DNA of 64,000 bases from Nocardiopsis metallicus (GTDB taxonomy: Bacteria; Actinomycetota; Actinomycetes; Streptosporangiales; Streptosporangiaceae). Position numbers and translations under genes: made by a program. Location of the stretch: positions 1,488,001-1,552,000 of the forward strand of contig NZ_JACHDO010000001.1 of the NCBI RefSeq assembly GCF_014201115.1. The letters run 5' to 3'. Within the stretch, counting starts at the first letter, position 1; each line of letters opens with the position of its first letter. Under the pieces are notes generated by a model. The model did no database searches. It saw nothing but the letters and a program-made list of their open reading frames with translations, and was not told where the DNA came from. This document shows positions 42,650 through 51,369 of this stretch, one piece after another.

Positions 42650-43681
42650 ATGGACGCACTCGCCGACCTCCTGGAGGGGGTCCGCGCCCGAGGGGCGCTC
42701 TTCAGCAGGTCCGTCATGAACCCGCCGTGGGCGATCCGCTTCGCCCAGGACGCCCCTTTGACCCTGGTCACCATGGTGCGGGGGCGGGCGTGGATCGTCC
42801 CCGAGCAGGGTGATCCCCTGCCCCTGGTGGCCGGGGACACCGCGATCCTGCGCGGCCCCGGCCCCCAGGTCATCGCCGACCCAGCCGACGCCCCGGTCAG
42901 TTGCACCGTCCTGGACGGCGACCGGTGCCTGGGCCCGGACGGTGAGCTCCTGACCGAGGAGGCCACCCTGGGCCTGCGTACCTACGGTGACTCCCTGGAC
43001 TCGCAGGACCTGCTGCTGAGCGGCTCCTACGAGGTCTCCGGGGATCTCGGCCAGCGCCTGATCGCGGCGCTGCCCCCGGCCCTGGTCGTCCCGGCGGACG
43101 AGTGCCACGGGCGGCTCGAGGAGATGATCGCGGCAGAGATCGACTGCCCGGCCCCCGGCCAGCAACTGGTCCTGGACCGGCTGCTGGACCTGGCCCTGAT
43201 CACCAAGCTCCGGGCCTGGTTCGACCGCCCCGGCGCCACCCCGCCGGCCTGGTACTCCGCCATGGCCGACCCGGTGGTGGGCCAGGCGCTGCGCCTGCTG
43301 CACAACCAGCCCGCCCACCCCTGGACCGTGGCGCTGCTGGCCGAGCGCTGCGGGGTCTCCCGGGCCACCCTGGCCCGCGACTTCCGCGCTCTGGTCGGCG
43401 TGCCGCCCATGACCTACCTGGCCGACTGGCGGGTGGGCCGGGCCGCCGACCTGCTCCGCGAGACCGACACCACCGTCGAGGCGATCGCCCGCCGTGTCGG
43501 GTACTCCAACGCCTTCGCCCTGAGCAGCGCCTTCAAACGGCTGCGCGGCACCACCCCCACCGGCCACCGCTGCGGCTCCGCCCCGACCGGCCCCAGCGCG
43601 ACCGGCCCCGACCGGGCCGATCTCAACCCGCCAGGATCCGACGCAGCCATGGCAGTCGCTGGGCCGAGGCGTCCAGACTGA
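42650..43681 (+). CDS. AraC-family transcriptional regulator
   Basis: 343 residues. The N-terminal half is a cupin-type sensor (MVRGRAWIVPEQGDPLPLVAGDTAILRG region). The C-terminal half has the two AraC helix-turn-helix motifs (VALLAERCGVSRATLARDF and VEAIARRVGYSNAFALSSAF) joined by LADWRVGRAADLLRE. It ends in a proline-rich tail. ATG 42650 starts the cupin domain correctly; the open frame extends upstream to 42554 without similarity. Its 3' end overlaps the convergent hydrolase gene by 59 bp. Confidence 0.88.
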   Translation: MDALADLLEGVRARGALFSRSVMNPPWAIRFAQDAPLTLVTMVRGRAWIVPEQGDPLPLVAGDTAILRGPGPQVIADPADAPVSCTVLDGDRCLGPDGELLTEEATLGLRTYGDSLDSQDLLLSGSYEVSGDLGQRLIAALPPALVVPADECHGRLEEMIAAEIDCPAPGQQLVLDRLLDLALITKLRAWFDRPGATPPAWYSAMADPVVGQALRLLHNQPAHPWTVALLAERCGVSRATLARDFRALVGVPPMTYLADWRVGRAADLLRETDTTVEAIARRVGYSNAFALSSAFKRLRGTTPTGHRCGSAPTGPSATGPDRADLNPPGSDAAMAVAGPRRPD

Positions 43682-44597
43682 GCGCGGCCTCCCGCACGAA
43701 GCCGTCGAAGGAATGGAACCCGCCCGGCCACACGTGCAGCTCCGCCGCCCCGCCCGCCCGCCAGATCCGTGACGCGTACTCCACGACCTCGTCCCTGAAG
43801 GTCTCGGCCGAACCCACGTCCAGGAACGCCGGGGGCAGACCGGACAGGTCCTCGGCCCGCGCCGGGGCGGCGTAGGGCGACACGTCGGGCCCGCCCCGGT
43901 CCGCGCCCAGCAGCGCGCCCCAACCGGTCGCGTTGGACACCCGGTCCCACACCCCGACCCCCGCCATCTGCCGCGCGGAAACCGAGTCGTTGCGGTCGTC
44001 CAGCATCGGGCACAGCAGCAGCTGACCCAGCAGCGAGGGCCCGCCCCGGTCCCGGACCAGCAGACAGGTGGCGGCCGCCAGCCCGCCCCCGGCACTGACC
44101 CCGCCGATGACCAACCGGTCCGGTGCCACGCCCAGCTCCCCGGCCTGATCAGCCAACCACAGCAGACCGGAGTAGCAGTCCTCCACCGGGGCGGGGTACG
44201 GGTGCTCCGGGGCCAGGCGGTAGTCGACCGAGACCAGCACCAGATCCAGATCCCGGGCGAACTCCAGCAACCGGGGGACCTCCCAGCCGCGGTGGGTGCC
44301 CGCGACCATTCCACCGCCGTGGACCCAGTACAGCGCCCCGGTGGCCGCCGTGGTCCGCTCCGGCCGCCACACCAGTAGCGGGACCTCGGTGCCGTCCGCG
44401 CCCAGGGCGGTGTGCTCCTCCTCCCGGAACATCCCGCCCAGGGTCATGTCCACGTCGGCGCCCGGCGCGCGTCTTGCGCCCTCCGAGCGCAGGACCGGGA
44501 TCATCTCCGGGGTGATGGCGGGCGGGACCTCCCTGCCGATCTCGGCCAGCGCGGCGGCGAGTTCGGGATCGAAGGGGGGACGCGGGGGTACGGACAC
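43623..44597 (-). CDS. Alpha/beta hydrolase (hormone-sensitive-lipase-type esterase)
   Basis: 324 residues. HSL-family motifs: oxyanion HGGGMVAGTHRG, nucleophile GGVSAGGGLAA (G-x-S-x-G), acid Asp in AFLDVGSAETFRDE and His in GGFHSFDGF. VDYRLAPEHPYPAPVEDCY is typical. It should hydrolyse short or medium acyl esters. GTG 44597 is chosen because GGAGG lies 5 bases before it; longer frames upstream are unsupported. Convergent with the AraC gene with 59 bp of shared antisense DNA. Confidence 0.87.
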   Translation of the reverse strand: MSVPPRPPFDPELAAALAEIGREVPPAITPEMIPVLRSEGARRAPGADVDMTLGGMFREEEHTALGADGTEVPLLVWRPERTTAATGALYWVHGGGMVAGTHRGWEVPRLLEFARDLDLVLVSVDYRLAPEHPYPAPVEDCYSGLLWLADQAGELGVAPDRLVIGGVSAGGGLAAATCLLVRDRGGPSLLGQLLLCPMLDDRNDSVSARQMAGVGVWDRVSNATGWGALLGADRGGPDVSPYAAPARAEDLSGLPPAFLDVGSAETFRDEVVEYASRIWRAGGAAELHVWPGGFHSFDGFVREAALSLDASAQRLPWLRRILAG

Positions 44598-44734
44598 GAT
44601 GGCCTCCGAAAGGGGGTGGGGGCGCGGTGCAGGCCCATCATGCCCCTGGCCGGGCACGGAACTCCAGGGCTTGAGGCCTCCCGGCATCCCCATTCCGGCT
44701 CGCGGGCCTCTGGACCGGCACCCCCTCCGGGGCC

Positions 44735-45664
44735 TCATTCCCCCATGGCGTGGTCCATCAGGGCGTGGAAGCGGGGGACCCCGTGGCGGGCGGCCTCCAT
44801 CCACAGGCAGTCCTGGAGGAGGCGTACCCGGGTCCAGGCCCGTGCCCGGTCCCGCTCGATCCCGGCGGCCTCGGTGAGCAGGTCGAAGCGGCGCCGCGCG
44901 GCGCGGACCGGGTCACCGGTCTCCTCGGCATCCGCCCAGCGGTTGCGCAGCGCGGACAGCAGCTCGAACCCCGGATCACCCGCCAGCGGCTTGGGGTCGA
45001 TGGCCAGCCAGGTGCCGCGCCCGGAGGCGGACGAACCGTCCAGCGGGGCCAGCACGTTCTCGAAGTGCAGATCCCAGTGCAGCAGGCGGTCGCCGGGCTG
45101 GGCGGCCATCTCCTCGGCGACGGCGGCCCAGCGTTCGTACACCGGGCGCCACTCGCTCCCGACCCGCTCGATCTTGGCCCGGCCCCGCTCGGCGATGTCG
45201 AGTGCCATGGGCCCCAGGCCGCGCATCCCCTCCGGCGCGGGGTGGGAACTCAGCCGTGCGATAAGACCGCCGATCACCGTCAGCGCCTCCTCCAGGGGCT
45301 CCTCGTCCAACCTGCGTCCGGCGTCGAGGGACTCCAACAGCATCGCCCCGGTGCCGGGATCGTGCTCCAGCAGGCGTACCGCCCCGTCACCGCCCCAGGC
45401 GTGCAGCGCCACGGGCTCACCCTCGGTCTCGGAATCCTGCGGCTGGAGTTTGAGCACGGCCGGGGTGCCGTCGCGGCGACGGACCGGGACCACCAGGGCC
45501 ACCGCCCCGTGCATGGACTCACCGGCCACGGTCAGGTCCCACAGGTCGAGTTGGCGCACGGCCAAAGCGGGCAGCTCCCGGGCCCAGGCCGGGCCGAAGA
45601 ATCCGCTGACGGACTCGATCAGGCCCCGCGGCACGGTGACCGGGTGGACACTGCTGTCGTCCAT
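44735..45664 (-). CDS. APH(6)/hydroxyurea-type antibiotic phosphotransferase-like protein
   Basis: 309 residues of the aminoglycoside/hydroxyurea resistance kinase family. VLKLQPQDSE holds the ATP-binding Lys, LLHWDLHFENVLA the catalytic loop, and WLAIDPKPLAGDPGFELL the metal-binding DxD-like segment. APH(6) enzymes phosphorylate streptomycin at position 6, but many chromosomal actinomycete homologues have no proven resistance role. ATG 45664 fits the family start. The gene is probably alone; the neighbours are an esterase and a xylanase gene. Confidence 0.82.
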   Translation of the reverse strand: MDDSSVHPVTVPRGLIESVSGFFGPAWARELPALAVRQLDLWDLTVAGESMHGAVALVVPVRRRDGTPAVLKLQPQDSETEGEPVALHAWGGDGAVRLLEHDPGTGAMLLESLDAGRRLDEEPLEEALTVIGGLIARLSSHPAPEGMRGLGPMALDIAERGRAKIERVGSEWRPVYERWAAVAEEMAAQPGDRLLHWDLHFENVLAPLDGSSASGRGTWLAIDPKPLAGDPGFELLSALRNRWADAEETGDPVRAARRRFDLLTEAAGIERDRARAWTRVRLLQDCLWMEAARHGVPRFHALMDHAMGE

Positions 45665-45762
45665 GGCTGGACTCCTGGGTGGAAGGGAGCAGGTGCGCAA
45701 GTGCCCAGGATGGCGGGTGCGGGCCGGGGCCCGCACCCGGTTTTTCGCGTCAGCTCTCCAGC

Positions 45763-46878
45763 TCAGCGCTTGGCGCGGCGGCTGTTGCGGCTGAGCGCCT
45801 CCACCATTCCGCCCAACGCGGGTTTGGGGGCGTAGTCCTCGTCGAAGGGCAGCGCGGCGGTGTAGCCGGGGAACCACTCCGGGATCCAGGAGTGCGCGTC
45901 GGTCACACCCCACACCGACACCCCGACGCAGCGCGAGACCGCCAGGCAGGACTCCAGGACGTACTGGTACTCGTCGGCCTGGGCGGCCAGGTCCTCCGGG
46001 GTGACCGGTTCGGGGATGCGCACGTCCAGCTCGCTGATCTCCACGTCCAGGCCCAGGTCGGCGAAGCGCTGCATGTTCTCGGCCAGGTCGTCGGGCACGT
46101 TGCCGTGTACGAAGTGCCCCTGGAAACCGATGCCGTGCAGGGGCACACCGCGCTCCAGCAGGCTCGAGGAGAGCTCGTACAGGGCGTCGGCCTTCTCCCC
46201 GCCGCCCTCGGTGTTGAACTCGTTGATGTACAGCTTGGCCTCGGGGTCCACCTCGTGCGCCAGCCACAGGGCCTCGGCGATGTAGTCCTCGCCCAGGGTC
46301 TGGTACCACAGGTTCTCGCGCAACTCGGGGGAGTTCTCCTCGAAGGGTTCGTTGATCACGTCCCAGGAGTCGATCCGGCCCTCGTAGCGGCCCAGCAGAG
46401 CCTCGGTGTGCTCGCGCATGACCGCGCGCAGCTCGTCGGCGTCGAAGAACCCCTGCGCCAGCCAGTCGGGCTGCTGGTTGTGCCACAGCAGTGTGTGCCC
46501 GCGGACGGACAGCCCGTTGTCCTCGGCGAAGTCCACCACCAGGTCCGGTCCGCTCCAGTCGAACTCGTACCTCTCGGGCTGGACGTGCTGCCACTTCATC
46601 GTGTTCTCGGCCGTCACCGACGTGTAGTGGTCGGTGACCAGGTCCCGGTACACGGCATCGTGCGCCAGCGGGTTGACCGCCACCGCCACGCCCAGCTTGA
46701 TCCCGTGGGCCTCGGCCAGGCCGGGAAGCTCACTCGAGGGTTCCTCGACCGGCCCCGGAAGGAGCAGCACCAGAACTGTTACCACCACGAAGATGACCAC
46801 GCATACCGCCCCCGCTGACAGAAGAACACCCCGCCCGCGCGTGGCCGAGCGCCAGCCGTCCTGGACAGCTTCTCGCAC
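45763..46878 (-). CDS. GH10 endo-1,4-beta-xylanase with N-terminal membrane anchor
   Basis: 371 residues. The GH10 barrel occupies about 55-360. WDVINEPF holds the acid/base E177 and EISELDVR the nucleophile E283. GHTLLWHNQQPDW and YINEFNTEG are family signatures. Residues 18-40 form one long hydrophobic helix without lipobox or obvious cleavage site, so the enzyme may stay anchored to the outer membrane face rather than be released. The start (GTG 46878) is the best candidate but has a weak ribosome site. It lies 17 bases after the P450 gene and is probably cotranscribed. Confidence 0.9.
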   Translation of the reverse strand: MREAVQDGWRSATRGRGVLLSAGAVCVVIFVVVTVLVLLLPGPVEEPSSELPGLAEAHGIKLGVAVAVNPLAHDAVYRDLVTDHYTSVTAENTMKWQHVQPERYEFDWSGPDLVVDFAEDNGLSVRGHTLLWHNQQPDWLAQGFFDADELRAVMREHTEALLGRYEGRIDSWDVINEPFEENSPELRENLWYQTLGEDYIAEALWLAHEVDPEAKLYINEFNTEGGGEKADALYELSSSLLERGVPLHGIGFQGHFVHGNVPDDLAENMQRFADLGLDVEISELDVRIPEPVTPEDLAAQADEYQYVLESCLAVSRCVGVSVWGVTDAHSWIPEWFPGYTAALPFDEDYAPKPALGGMVEALSRNSRRAKR

Positions 46879-46895
46879 CCTTGCGGCCCCGCCCT

Positions 46896-48149
46896 CTACC
46901 GGCGCCCGGCGGTGACCGGGAACGCGGACAGGGACCGTACCGTCAGGGTGCCTCGCCGGGTGGGCATCGCCGTGGGGCGCAGCCCCGGGGCCCGCTGCGC
47001 CAGGGCCTGGAAGGCGATCTCCCCTTCCAGCCTGGCCAGTGGCGCCCCCAGGCAGTAGTGGGCGCCGCTGGAGAAGGACAGATGCTCTCCGGAGTCGGGC
47101 CGGGTGATGTCGAACCGGTCCGGGTCCCCGAAGTGCCCGGGGTCCCGGTTGGCCGATCCGATCAGGCACATCACCTGCTCACCGGCGCGGACCCGGACGC
47201 CCTCCACCTCGGTGTCCCGTTGGGCCCAGCGCCCGGTGATCTGGACTGGGGAGTCGAAGCGCAGGACCTCCTCCACCGCTCCGGTGACCAGATCGGGGTC
47301 GGCGGTCAGCCGCTCCCACTGTTCCCGGTGGCGCAGCAGGGCCATCACTCCGTTCCCGATCAGGTTCACCGTGGTCTCGAACCCGGCGAGCAGCAACAGA
47401 CGGCACATCGAACCCAGCTCGGACGCGGTCAGCTCCCCGTCGTCGGACTGCTTGACCAGGGTGGAGACCACGTCCCCGCGCGGGTTGGTGCGGCGTTCGG
47501 CCATCAAACGCTCGAACAACAGGTCCAATTCTGCCGTCGCGTCCCTGATTTCCCGCAGGTGACGCGCCGAACCGGCCCCGTCCAGGGCCCCGCCGACCAC
47601 GTATCCGATGCGGACGAAGTCGGCGTTGTCGCGTTCGGGGACCCCAAGCAGCCGACTGATGACCGTGATGGGCAGGGGTTGGGCGAAGTCGCGCATGAGG
47701 TCGAACTCCCCGTGCGCCAGGGCCGTGTCCAGGAGTTCGGCGGTGATCTTCTCGATCTCGGTGCGGTACTCGGCCATCCGCCGGGGACTGAACGCGGGGC
47801 GGGCGAGTTTGCGCAGCCGGGTGTGGTCGGGCGGGTCCTTCTGGAGGAAGGACAGTTCGACGGCGTTGAACTGCTCGGCGATCTCCAGGTCGCCGGGGGG
47901 TTCGACGCCGAAGTCGCGGGAGCGCAGGACCTGGTCGACGGCGGCGCGGGTGGTGGCGGTCTGGAAGGGCAGACGGCTGGAGACCAACGGGCCCTGTTCC
48001 CGCAGCCTGCGGTAGGTGGGGTAGGGGTTCTCCCGCCAGGGCCAGTGTAGGAGGCGGCTGGGATGGTCACCGCTCTGCGCGGTGAGCCACGACACGCCGT
48101 GGGCCACCCGCAGTCGGGTGTCGATGCGGAGGGTGTCGAGAATCTGCAT
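46896..48149 (-). CDS. Cytochrome P450
   Basis: 417 residues. The I-helix LLLAGFETTVNLIGN, ExxR in AVEEVLRFDSPVQ, and the haem loop FSSGAHYCLGAPLAR with the axial C366 are all present, so it should be an active soluble bacterial P450 (class I). GRWAQRDTEVEGVRV is typical of CYP105/107-like members. No ferredoxin or reductase is encoded beside it. It leads a two-gene unit with the GH10 xylanase; the functional link is unclear. Confidence 0.92.
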   Translation of the reverse strand: MQILDTLRIDTRLRVAHGVSWLTAQSGDHPSRLLHWPWRENPYPTYRRLREQGPLVSSRLPFQTATTRAAVDQVLRSRDFGVEPPGDLEIAEQFNAVELSFLQKDPPDHTRLRKLARPAFSPRRMAEYRTEIEKITAELLDTALAHGEFDLMRDFAQPLPITVISRLLGVPERDNADFVRIGYVVGGALDGAGSARHLREIRDATAELDLLFERLMAERRTNPRGDVVSTLVKQSDDGELTASELGSMCRLLLLAGFETTVNLIGNGVMALLRHREQWERLTADPDLVTGAVEEVLRFDSPVQITGRWAQRDTEVEGVRVRAGEQVMCLIGSANRDPGHFGDPDRFDITRPDSGEHLSFSSGAHYCLGAPLARLEGEIAFQALAQRAPGLRPTAMPTRRGTLTVRSLSAFPVTAGRR

Positions 48150-48436
48150 GGGCGTGGAATCCTCTCGGTGGCGTTTCCGACCCTAGGGGGCCCTTCCCCT
48201 CCTGCCTGGTCGGAGCGCCGAGTTGGCCGTCTGTGGCCAGTCGGGAACTCTGTGCCCGGGTCCGGACGTTGCGACCTCACGCCGCCCCCTCTTCAGGAAG
48301 CCTCCGCCGCCTTTCCGTGAGCCCCGGCGCACCGGCGCGGATCACACATGGTCACGTTGGTCCGTACGGGGAACCGGGGCCCTAGACTGGGGCCCCGTTC
48401 GGTAGGAACACGCCGCAGAGCCGGAGGTTGAGGACG

Positions 48437-50281
48437 TTGGGGCCGCTAGAGAGCACTGATCCGGAGCGGGTCGGTCGGTATCGGCTGATCGGGCGCTTGG
48501 GCGCCGGTGGCATGGGTCAGGTGTTCTTCGGGCGCTCGGCCGGTGGCCGCGCGGTCGCGATCAAGCGCATCCATCCGCACCTGGCCACGGACCCTTCCTT
48601 CAGACAGCGGTTCGCCCGGGAGGTCAACGCGGCCCGGCAGGTCAGCGGCGCGTTCACCGCCCCGGTCATCGACGCCGGGCCCGATGACGAGGTGCCCTGG
48701 CTGGTCACCTCCTACGTGCCCTCCCTGCCGCTGGACGAGGCGGTGCAGGCGCACGGCCCGCTGCCCGAGGCCAGCGTGATGGTGCTGGCGGCCGGTCTGG
48801 CCGAGGCATTGGGCGAGATCCACCGGGTCGGGCTGATCCACCGCGACCTCAAGCCGGGCAACGTGCTGTTGTCCGAGGACGGGCCGCGGGTGATCGACTT
48901 CGGTATCGCGCGGGCCACCGACGGCACCGCGGCCACGCAGTCGGTGATCGGCACCCCGGGGTTCATGAGCCCCGAGCAGGTGCAGGGGGCCGAGCTCACG
49001 CCCGCCAGCGACCTGTTCGCCTACGGTGCGGTGCTCGCGTTCGCGGCGGCGGGCACCGGGCCTTTCGGCGAGGGCAACATGCCCACGATGGTCATGCGCA
49101 TCATCAGCAAGGAACCGGACCTGTCCGCGGTCCCGGAGCCGCTGCGGCACCTGATCGCGGCCTGTCTTTCGAAGGACGTGCAGGGGCGGCCGGGTCCGGG
49201 CGAGATCCTGGACTACCTGGGCGACGTGCACGCCGGCGCCTCCTGGTTGCCCCCGGCGGTGATGATGGGCGTGCAGGAGCAGGTGGCCAAGGTCAACAAG
49301 GCCCTGGCGACCTCGGCGGGCGACCCCGGGGCGACCGGTGGCCACCAGCGGACCGAGGTGCTGGGCGCGGGCGGTGCGGCGGCGCTGGGCGGCGCCGCTG
49401 GTGCGGTGGCCGGCGCCGCGGCCGCGGGCGCCCTCGGCGACGACCAGTCCACCCAGGTGGCGCCGTCGGGCGGTTACGGTACCCAGGACCCCTCGGCGGG
49501 TGCGACCTCGGTGCTGGGCAACCAGCAGGGCGCTCCCTACCAGCCCACGGCTCATGGGTTTCAAGAGACACGGCCCGGAACCCAGGCGCCGGGGCAGCCG
49601 GGGCAGGGGCAGGTCCCGCCCACGTCCCAGTACCAGCAGCCGCCGAACCAGGGCGGGTACCAGCCCACCCAGCAGTTCGGCCAGGGCCAGGGCCGTCCGG
49701 TCGACGACGACCCCTACGCCGATCTGTACGGTGAGCGCCGCGGTCCGCGGTCCGACCCCCGGCAGCAGCAGGAGCAGCAGTACCGTCAGGCCGAGGAACA
49801 GCGCCGGCGGCAGATGGAGCAGCAGCGCAGGGCTCAGGAGCAGCAGGAGGAGCAGCGGCGCCGTCAGGAGGCTGAGCGAGCCCACCGCGAGCGGGTGCGC
49901 GCCGAGCAGGACGCCGCGCGGCGGGCCCAGTCCGAGGCGCGCCGGGCCGATCAGCCGGGCCTGTGGGGCTTCGTCAAGCTGCTGCCGTGGATGATCATCC
50001 CGATCATCCAGATCCCGCTGGGGTACGGTGCGGCGCTGGCGTGGTCGTGGTTCACCACCGAGACCGACGTGTGGACCGGGGCGGCCTACTTCTTCGAGCC
50101 GTGGAGCATGGACTCGTTCTGGCACGGGATGATGCTGGGGTACTTCATCCTCAACAACCTGTTGTCGTTGGAGTTCCTGGTGCGATCGCTGCGGACCTCG
50201 TTCGTCACCGGTTCGGTGCTGGCGCTGAGCGCCATCGCCGCCACCAACTTCCTGCTGTACAACTTCGGTTTCTGGGCCTGA
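48437..50281 (+). CDS. Membrane-bound Ser/Thr protein kinase with coiled-coil linker
   Basis: 614 residues. The kinase domain (14-265) has RLGAGGMGQVFFG, K43, HRDLKPGN (D137) and DFG (D154). An Ala/Gly-rich segment (AALGGAAGAVAGAAAAGALG) and a Gln/Pro-rich linker follow, then a strongly charged Gln/Arg/Glu coiled coil (about 430-505) and three C-terminal membrane helices from 515 on. TTG 48437 is preferred to TTG 48428 because GGAGG (48423-48427) would leave no spacing for the latter. The C-terminal membrane domain is unlike the usual single-helix receptor kinases. Confidence 0.86.
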   Translation: MGPLESTDPERVGRYRLIGRLGAGGMGQVFFGRSAGGRAVAIKRIHPHLATDPSFRQRFAREVNAARQVSGAFTAPVIDAGPDDEVPWLVTSYVPSLPLDEAVQAHGPLPEASVMVLAAGLAEALGEIHRVGLIHRDLKPGNVLLSEDGPRVIDFGIARATDGTAATQSVIGTPGFMSPEQVQGAELTPASDLFAYGAVLAFAAAGTGPFGEGNMPTMVMRIISKEPDLSAVPEPLRHLIAACLSKDVQGRPGPGEILDYLGDVHAGASWLPPAVMMGVQEQVAKVNKALATSAGDPGATGGHQRTEVLGAGGAAALGGAAGAVAGAAAAGALGDDQSTQVAPSGGYGTQDPSAGATSVLGNQQGAPYQPTAHGFQETRPGTQAPGQPGQGQVPPTSQYQQPPNQGGYQPTQQFGQGQGRPVDDDPYADLYGERRGPRSDPRQQQEQQYRQAEEQRRRQMEQQRRAQEQQEEQRRRQEAERAHRERVRAEQDAARRAQSEARRADQPGLWGFVKLLPWMIIPIIQIPLGYGAALAWSWFTTETDVWTGAAYFFEPWSMDSFWHGMMLGYFILNNLLSLEFLVRSLRTSFVTGSVLALSAIAATNFLLYNFGFWA

Positions 50282-50322
50282 CCGGCCGGGACCGACACGG
50301 ACGACGGCACACGAACGACCAC

Positions 50323-50354
50323 GAGGGGGCGGGCCCGGCCGGGCCCGCCCCCTC
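50323..50354 (+). terminator. Very strong terminator after the third kinase gene
   Basis: A perfect 32-bp palindrome, GAGGGGGCGGGCCCGG followed by its inverse. It folds with at least 14 pairs around a tight loop, 42 bases after the stop. Confidence 0.85.
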
Positions 50355-50464
50355 ATTGGTGTGACCAGTGCGTGTGCGTCTCCGGTGATCCGGTTCGAAA
50401 AACGTCCTCAGATCCCCTGTTGTCATTGGGTTTCGGTTTTGTTAACTTGCCGGGCAAGGGCGCG

Positions 50465-50478
50465 TGGGAACGCTCCCA
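50465..50478. promoter_or_regulatory. CebR/CelR-like operator upstream of the AA10 gene
   Basis: TGGGAACGCTCCCA differs by one base from TGGGAGCGCTCCCA, the known operator of the LacI-family cellulose-utilisation repressor CelR/CebR in Thermobifida and Streptomyces. It lies 67 bases before the start of the lytic polysaccharide monooxygenase. Derepression by cellobiose is the inferred control. Confidence 0.78.
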
Positions 50479-50544
50479 GGCGCCGTCGAGAACGAATGGT
50501 ACTCAGATACACGAACTCACCCCGCTACCCCGAAGGACCCCCTC

Positions 50545-51249
50545 ATGGGAACCCCCACCGGAACCGCCAGGACCTCCACCAGAACCTCCGCAGCGGCCAG
50601 AACCGCGGCCCTGACCGCTACCGCCGCCCTCGTCGGCGGGGTCGCGCTCACCGTGAGCCCCGAGGCCGCCGAGGCCCACGGTGCTTTCACCTACCCCGCC
50701 AGCCGCACCTACGCCTGCTACGTCAACGGGCTGGAGGGCGGTAGCGGCGGGAACGTCGAGCCGACCAACCCCGCCTGCGCCGACGCCCTGGCCGAGGGCG
50801 GCAGCTACCCCTTCTGGAACTGGTTCGGCAACCTGATCAGTGACGCCGACGGCCGTCACCAGGAGGTCGTGGCCGACGGCGAGCTGTGCGGCCCCAGCGA
50901 CGACTTCGCCGCGTTCAACGCCGTACGCGACGACTGGCCCACCACCGCGCTGCCCTCCGGCCAGACAGTGGAGTTCCACCACAACGCCTGGGCCCACCAC
51001 CCCGGCACCTTCTTCACCTACGTCACCGACGCGGGCTGGTCCCCCGACTCCCCGCTGAACTGGTCCGACCTCGAGCTCATCAGCGAGGTCACCGACCCGC
51101 CGCTGACCGAGGGCGGCGTCGAGGGCGCGGAGTACCGCTGGGACGTGGACCTGCCCGAGCGCTCGGGCCAGCACATCGTCTACGTGGTCTGGGAGCGCTC
51201 CGACAGCCCCGAGGCCTTCTACAACTGCTCCGACGTCGTCTTCCAGTAG
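50545..51249 (+). CDS. AA10 lytic polysaccharide monooxygenase (secreted)
   Basis: 234 residues. A signal peptide of 44 residues with Ala-rich core ends EAAEA, so the mature protein starts HGAFTYP; the N-terminal His (H45) is half of the copper His-brace. A second His lies in FHHNAWAHHPGTFF (145-152). Cys residues for disulfides and NWSDLELI are also seen. The enzyme cleaves chitin or cellulose oxidatively outside the cell. No carbohydrate-binding module is attached. AAGGA precedes ATG 50545. The CebR-like box suggests cellulose rather than chitin as the inducing polysaccharide. Confidence 0.92.
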   Translation: MGTPTGTARTSTRTSAAARTAALTATAALVGGVALTVSPEAAEAHGAFTYPASRTYACYVNGLEGGSGGNVEPTNPACADALAEGGSYPFWNWFGNLISDADGRHQEVVADGELCGPSDDFAAFNAVRDDWPTTALPSGQTVEFHHNAWAHHPGTFFTYVTDAGWSPDSPLNWSDLELISEVTDPPLTEGGVEGAEYRWDVDLPERSGQHIVYVVWERSDSPEAFYNCSDVVFQ

Positions 51250-51310
51250 ACCGGGTTTCCAGTGACCCCGGCGCGGTGCCGATCGGATCCGGTGCCGCGC
51301 CGCGGGCGAG

Positions 51311-51345
51311 GAGGGACCGGCCCCGCGCCACGGGGCCGGTCCCTC
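51311..51345. terminator. Convergent terminator
   Basis: Perfect 15-bp arms (51311-51325 and 51331-51345) around CGCCA, between the monooxygenase gene and the convergent sucrase/ferredoxin-like gene. Confidence 0.87.
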
Positions 51346-51369
51346 GGCCTTCGAGGGCCGGGAGCGGCG

